Below, piece by piece: positions 59,520 through 64,000 of a stretch of DNA of 64,000 bases. The stretch is from contig CM035406.1 of assembly GCA_020310875.1 (NCBI GenBank), positions 221,388,294 through 221,452,293 of the forward strand, written 5' to 3'. Below the pieces are notes generated by a model. It had not been told where the DNA came from, ran no database searches, and saw only the letters and a program-made list of their open reading frames with translations. A program made the translations under genes and the position numbers. Each line of letters begins with the position of its first letter. The first letter of the stretch is position 1. The stretch comes from Ceratopteris richardii. Its lineage: Eukaryota > Streptophyta > Polypodiopsida > Polypodiales > Pteridaceae.

Positions 59520-62301
59520 CACATGTATACCTCTTCACTTATCCAACCATTTAAGAATGCATTTTTTACATTAAGTTGGAGGAGTCTCCAATATCTTGAT
59601 GTAGCTACACTTATTAGTGTTTTGATTGTAGTCATCTTTGCAACTGGTGAGAATGTTTCCTCATAGTCTATACCATGTATTTGTGAGCATCCTTTATGAA
59701 CTAATCTTGTCTCATACCTACAAAGTGATCCATCTGAGTTTCTTTTAACTTTATATACCCATCTACAACCAATTACCGTCTGATTGGGTGACATTAGAAC
59801 CAAATCCCAATTGTCCATCTTCTTCAATGCATCTATTTCTTCTTTCATGGCCTTTTTCCAATTAGGGTTTCCCTTTGCCACTTCATTGGTTGAGGGTTCC
59901 TGTGAAATTGAGTCCTTTTCCAAGTAGATTGAATGATTTGTAACAAATGTGGAATCATATCCATACCATTTTAGTTGTCTTTTCTCCATTCCTGACCTTG
60001 TATGTGCTTTCTTGGAGCATTCTCCATACTCTTGCATCTTTGCTTTGCCCCTTGACTTCCATAGCTTGTGATCCTTTTCCTTTTCATCTTGGTCATCATC
60101 TATTTCACTTCTTAGACCCTCAACCGTGTATCATGCTTGCTTACTAATTGATGAGAGTCAAAATCAAGATCATATGGTACAATTACCTTTTGTTGAGTTG
60201 AGTCATACCCAATACACAATACCTTTTTTGCCCTTTCATCTAGCTTACCTCTTATTTGTGATGGTACATGAACATAAGCTAAACAACCAAACACCTTATA
60301 ATGGCAAAAACCAGGTTTTCTTCCATACCATGCTTCATAAAGAGTCAAACCCTTGAGTGATTTGGTTGGTATTCTATTGACAAGGTATAACACAGTTGAA
60401 ATAGCCTCTACCCATAGATAATGTGGCAACCTCTTCTCTTCAAGCATTGTTATAGCTTATCCAACCAATTTCTTGTTTCTTCTCTCTGCAATTCCATTTA
60501 GTTCACGAGAGTATTGAGCTCCTTTATCCTGCAAGAAATCATCAAACTCTTTGGAGAAGTATTCTCCCCCTCCATTAGATCTAAGGTTCTTGAGTGATCT
60601 ACCTATATGATTCTCCACATGCGCTAGATACATTTTGAAGCAATAAAACACTTCACCCTTACTCTTAATAACATAATGAATAGTCCATCTTCTACATTCA
60701 TCAATAAATGAGACATAATACCTTGATCGTGCCAATGAAGGTTCTTAGCTTGCCCCCCTTACATTTGTATGTACTCAATCAAATACGTTGTTGTGGATGT
60801 AGTCTTTGTGGTTGAATGGTTGTCTTTTTGCCTTTCAAATCTAACATACATCACATATATTGCTTTGATATGTTTTGCAATCCAAGAACATTTTTATCCC
60901 TACATATATCCTTTAAGGTTATTTCATTCACATGAGCAAACCTCTTATGCCACACTTCAAGCTCACTTAGGGTTTGCGACCCAAAGTTGAATAGATCTTT
61001 GTTTTTGTTTCTCTTACTTCAAAGTAAAGAGCCTATTGTGCTTCTCAACTCTAGCTACCTTCTTGAATCCATGACATGGATCTTCCACAAAAGCTTCATG
61101 TTGGGTGAACCTAACTTGCAAGCCTTTTTCAACTATTTGGCCTAGATTTATTAGTTTTTTTGTAATAGTGGAAACATAGAGCATCTTGCTCAAAATATTT
61201 GTCCTGCCATTGGAATCTTTGACATTACCAATCTTCTCCACACTAGGCTTTGTCTCATCCCCTGTTTTAGCTTCATATCTATGCTTTGGATTTTCCAAAT
61301 TGGATAAAAGAGCTATGTTGCGTGCAACATGATTTCAACATCCTCTGCCTCTATTGCTACCACATCCACCTCTTGCCTCTAATGCTACCATATCCACCTC
61401 TTCCAATCCCTTTCTTGGTCTTCCCATTGAACCAACAATTCTGAGTGGTGTGGTTTGTCTTATCACGAAGGGCACAAGGTTGAACATTTTGGCCTTTAGT
61501 CCTGTCATGATTTGGTCCTTTCTTCTTCCCTTTCCACTTGCTCTTGCCTCCAAAGTTGGCTTGGGAAATCTCCTCTTCATCTTTTCCTTCTTCTTCCCTT
61601 TCAGCTTCTTGTCCTTCTTATAAATGTATAGAGCACTAATTGAATTACCATGATAAGAGTTAGCTTCCCTTATTCTATTGTTGGTCTCTTGATTGAAGAT
61701 TTTTGCAAGAAAGATGTTGAAATATGGAGTTTGTACATCTATAATGAGCACATAGGATGTGGTGAAAGATTGAAATTGCTTTTCATCTCTAATCCCATTG
61801 AGAATTTGCCTCATGATGGCATGTTCTTCACTCAACTCTCCAATGGGTACCCATTGATGAGCAACCTCCTTGACTTTTGTAACAAACTCACTAAGGGTTT
61901 GTTTTGGAATCTTCTTCATCTGGCTGAATCCGTTCCAAAGATGGTTCTTCCTTGCTTTTGTATAAGTAGAAAAGACAATCTCTAGGGCATCCCAAGTCTC
62001 TTGAGATGTCCTGCATCCTCTAATATGTGGTAATAGAAAATCAAAGATAGAGTTGAGTATGTATGACCTTGCTTGAGCATCCCTTGCAAACCAAAGTGTG
62101 AGCTTATCTGTTTCCTCTTGAGTAGGTCCTCTTTTGGATCTGGAAATAGGCATTGCTTCATCACCTGATACAATCCCATATAGATTTCTTCCTTGCAAAT
62201 ATGCCTCTATATTGATTTTCCAAGCAGCATAATTATGTCTATCAAGCTTCTCAATCATTGATGGAAATCCATCTCCCATCTTGAAGTTGCTCTGATACCA
62301 C
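59520..62301 (-). mobile_element. copia B internal region right of copia C (gag to first half of RT)
   Basis: From right to left: gag opening MGDGFPSMIEKLDRHNYAAW (about 62275-62215) and UBN2-type core (LPHIRGCRTSQETWDALEIV); remains of the pre-integrase segment around 61290-61020; integrase core (SFIDECRRWTIHY, RSNGGGEYFSKEF, 60720-60540) with C-terminal part to 60110; and RT from DNWDLVLMSPNQTVIGCRWV to the EEVYM block at the copia C junction. The gag and RT blocks resemble those of copia C closely, so the host and the invader belong to related lineages. Confidence 0.85.
62289..62300 (-). promoter_or_regulatory. primer binding site of copia B
   Basis: TGGTATCAGAGC on the minus strand, one base inside the 5' LTR; a perfect initiator-Met primer site. 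Confidence 0.9.
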
Positions 62302-63376
62302 TGAAAGAATGTTGGAGAAGCTTGGAGAGGCTTGGAAAGTTGAGTTGTCAATTAGTGAAGTTGATCCAACAAACTAGCATAGGACTAGCCTAGCTCTTTC
62401 GATATGTAACATAGACTTCGTAGGCTTAATAAAACCTGATAGGTACTTTGGAATATCAACAAGAAAAAGTTAATGAGAAACAGATAAGTTGCACCTTGAG
62501 TAGCTCACAGAAACCTTCTAAAAATGGATGGAAGTTGTGACTTCAAACACTGAGAGCACCCATCATAGTAACAATTCGAAAAATCCCTCTTAATGGAGTC
62601 TCATACATAGGGTTGGATTTCTATAATGCATAAAATCCCAAATTTATAACAACTATAGAAGGACAAATCACATTAACACTCAACTAGTGTTATCCTGATT
62701 TTTCACGGATGTGTAGAGAATGACCCCAAGATTGAAAGACTTGAATTTCTCTAAAATTAATGAATCAAATGACTTGAAAATTTGTATACATAAAATAGAG
62801 GGCTAAACCTTTCCAATGAATGCTTACACATTGGATTCAAAACTTTGTAGAGAGATCTGCAATCTGTGCACATTGATTGGATCTCAGGAAGAAGGAGCAC
62901 AAAATAGAAATGGCACGAAGCGATCATCAAAGAGTGTATGTATTGCTTCAAATCAACAATCTTCTTAATCTAAAAATATTTTAGAGTCTCTATGTAGACT
63001 CTTGAGAATATGATCATGCCTTTTCTTCATGATTTTGAATTCCATATTAGGCATATTTGTTAGTTTAGATTGATTGGAATCTTTTCCTACAATCTAGGAA
63101 AAGAGAAAGTTGAAATCAAATCTACTTTTCCACTGATTGATTGAGGATAAATCCGAACCACTTCTAACTTGTTGCTTTTAGGCACTTTACTCTTTCCTTT
63201 TAAAAAGATAAATACTTTGGAAATTACATAAGAAGTGATCCTATGATCCAACTTCTCAATACAATATATGAATGAAAATATAACTCTACAAGGAGTATAT
63301 GTGGCATCATTCAAATGATCGGTTTGATGAAGGCTATGTCCACCTGAAGCATACTGAAAAGCTTGAAGTTCCAACA
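62302..63376 (-). repeat. 5' LTR of copia B
   Basis: 1,075 bp; in minus sense it runs from TGTTGGAACTTCAAGC to CATTCTTTCA. Followed (plus sense) by TCCTC. Confidence 0.9.
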
Positions 63377-63381
63377 TCCTC

Positions 63382-64000
63382 GATCTTGTAGAGTACTATA
63401 CCTATGTGTATATGGATTCTCATAGTATTTAGAGCTCGTTTGCACGTCCAAAATAGCCTATGAACCTAATTTTTAATTACGTTAGAGACTAGGCTTAGAT
63501 AGGGCTGAATGGAGTGAAAAACCTATAAGTACAGCTACAGAACTCATTTTTGAGGTTGGCATTTTGGGAAATGAAGAGAATGAAAGACATTATAATCGTA
63601 CCTTTGAGTTATTCAAACATTCCATTGCTCCATCTCTTTGTCTCATCGTGCGTATATGTGTGTATGTGTGTGCATGCTTATGTGCTTCTTAGTCACACAC
63701 GTATTCTCACTAGCTCATGGTCATCCACCCTCATGTCTTCTTGGATTGACAATTATGAGGTGGATCTCCTCACTTTGATACTCATCATTGTGTTAGAGTG
63801 ACAATGAGATACGATTGTTTGGTGAGGAATAGACGAGTTCACCATAAAAAGACTCATCTTTTCTTGAGAAAATACTATGATTTAATGAAAACAACACTTA
63901 GTGTCCATGAAATGGAGAAATATCTTGCTCCTCCTACCAAGGTTTTACTAAGACAAGCAAGAGTGCCATATTTTATTTTCATGTCAATCATGTGAGTTGA
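63382..64000. other. no gene recognised
   Basis: This is the continuation of the target DNA of copia B. Short frames at 63550-63801 and 63798-63995 have no recognised family; the window ends inside unassigned sequence. Confidence 0.4.

Larger units (their letters stand above)
50868..63376 (-). mobile_element. Ty1/copia LTR retrotransposon (copia B), split by copia C
   Basis: LTRs at 50868-51915 and 62302-63376 bracket a minus-strand copia element. Exact TCCTC target duplications lie at 50863-50867 and 63377-63381. Without copia C and one copy of the latter's target duplication it measures about 6.05 kb. Gag lies at the right (about 62270-61330), integrase at 60990-60110, the first part of RT at 60040-59520, the rest of RT at 53060-52700 and RNase H at 52560-51990. 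The LTRs differ by roughly 15% or more with several gaps, so it is the oldest dated element here. It is broken, with at least ten interruptions. Confidence 0.92.

Overview
The window reads as transposon-dominated, intergenic plant nuclear DNA. Supporting this are Ty1/copia elements with the plant initiator-Met primer site (TGGTATCAGAGC), Ty3/gypsy remains, L1-clade LINEs with a zf-RVT tail, tRNA-headed SINE-like repeats, a 5S-rRNA-like block, AT-rich tandem repeats and long (TA)n and (GA)n tracts. The density of old, nested elements and the absence of any recognisable host gene in 64 kb suit a large, slowly purged genome such as a gymnosperm. That placement is inference; nothing here fixes the species.

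Layout. 1-9.1 kb: AT-rich DNA with gag-like remains, then a Ty3/gypsy fossil split by a 5.2-kb copia element (copia A, 3710-8944). 9.1-13.5 kb: no gene, then a minisatellite with a strict 72-bp period (about 11.57-13.46 kb). 13.5-19.6 kb: an unrecognised ORF, a copia gag fossil (minus), a tRNA/5S-like pol III relic (17641-17719) and a gypsy integrase fossil (minus). 19.6-37.7 kb: a mosaic of repeats. Repeat X occurs at 19618-20418 and inverted at 36882-37674. Repeat Y occurs at 20686-22172 and 30111-33502, plus a partial copy at 33659-34056. In the same stretch a gene-poor LTR element (E, 23120-28365) sits in the LTR of a copia fossil (F) and carries a truncated LINE (D). Repeat Y copy 2 is split by a LINE fragment flanked by a 17-bp target duplication, and a third LINE ruin (G) follows. 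37.7-50.8 kb: unassigned DNA, gypsy gag-protease remains (plus), an AT-rich tandem repeat of about 310-430 bp (44.46-46.15 kb), gypsy RNase H-integrase remains (minus) and a coding-like ruin. 50.87-63.38 kb: copia B (minus), split inside its reverse transcriptase by a younger copia C (53066-59514, minus).

The insertions can be ordered. Both copia B and copia C have exact 5-bp target duplications (TCCTC and GTTGT). LTR differences counted by eye are about 15% or more for B, about 7% for A and E, and about 4% for C, which agrees with C lying inside B. Pol III relics, LINEs and LTR elements together account for most of the recognisable sequence. I see no CRISPR array, operon, rRNA operon or functional tRNA gene. 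The least explained structures are the 72-bp array, repeats X and Y, the tRNA/5S chimera and the internal region of element E.
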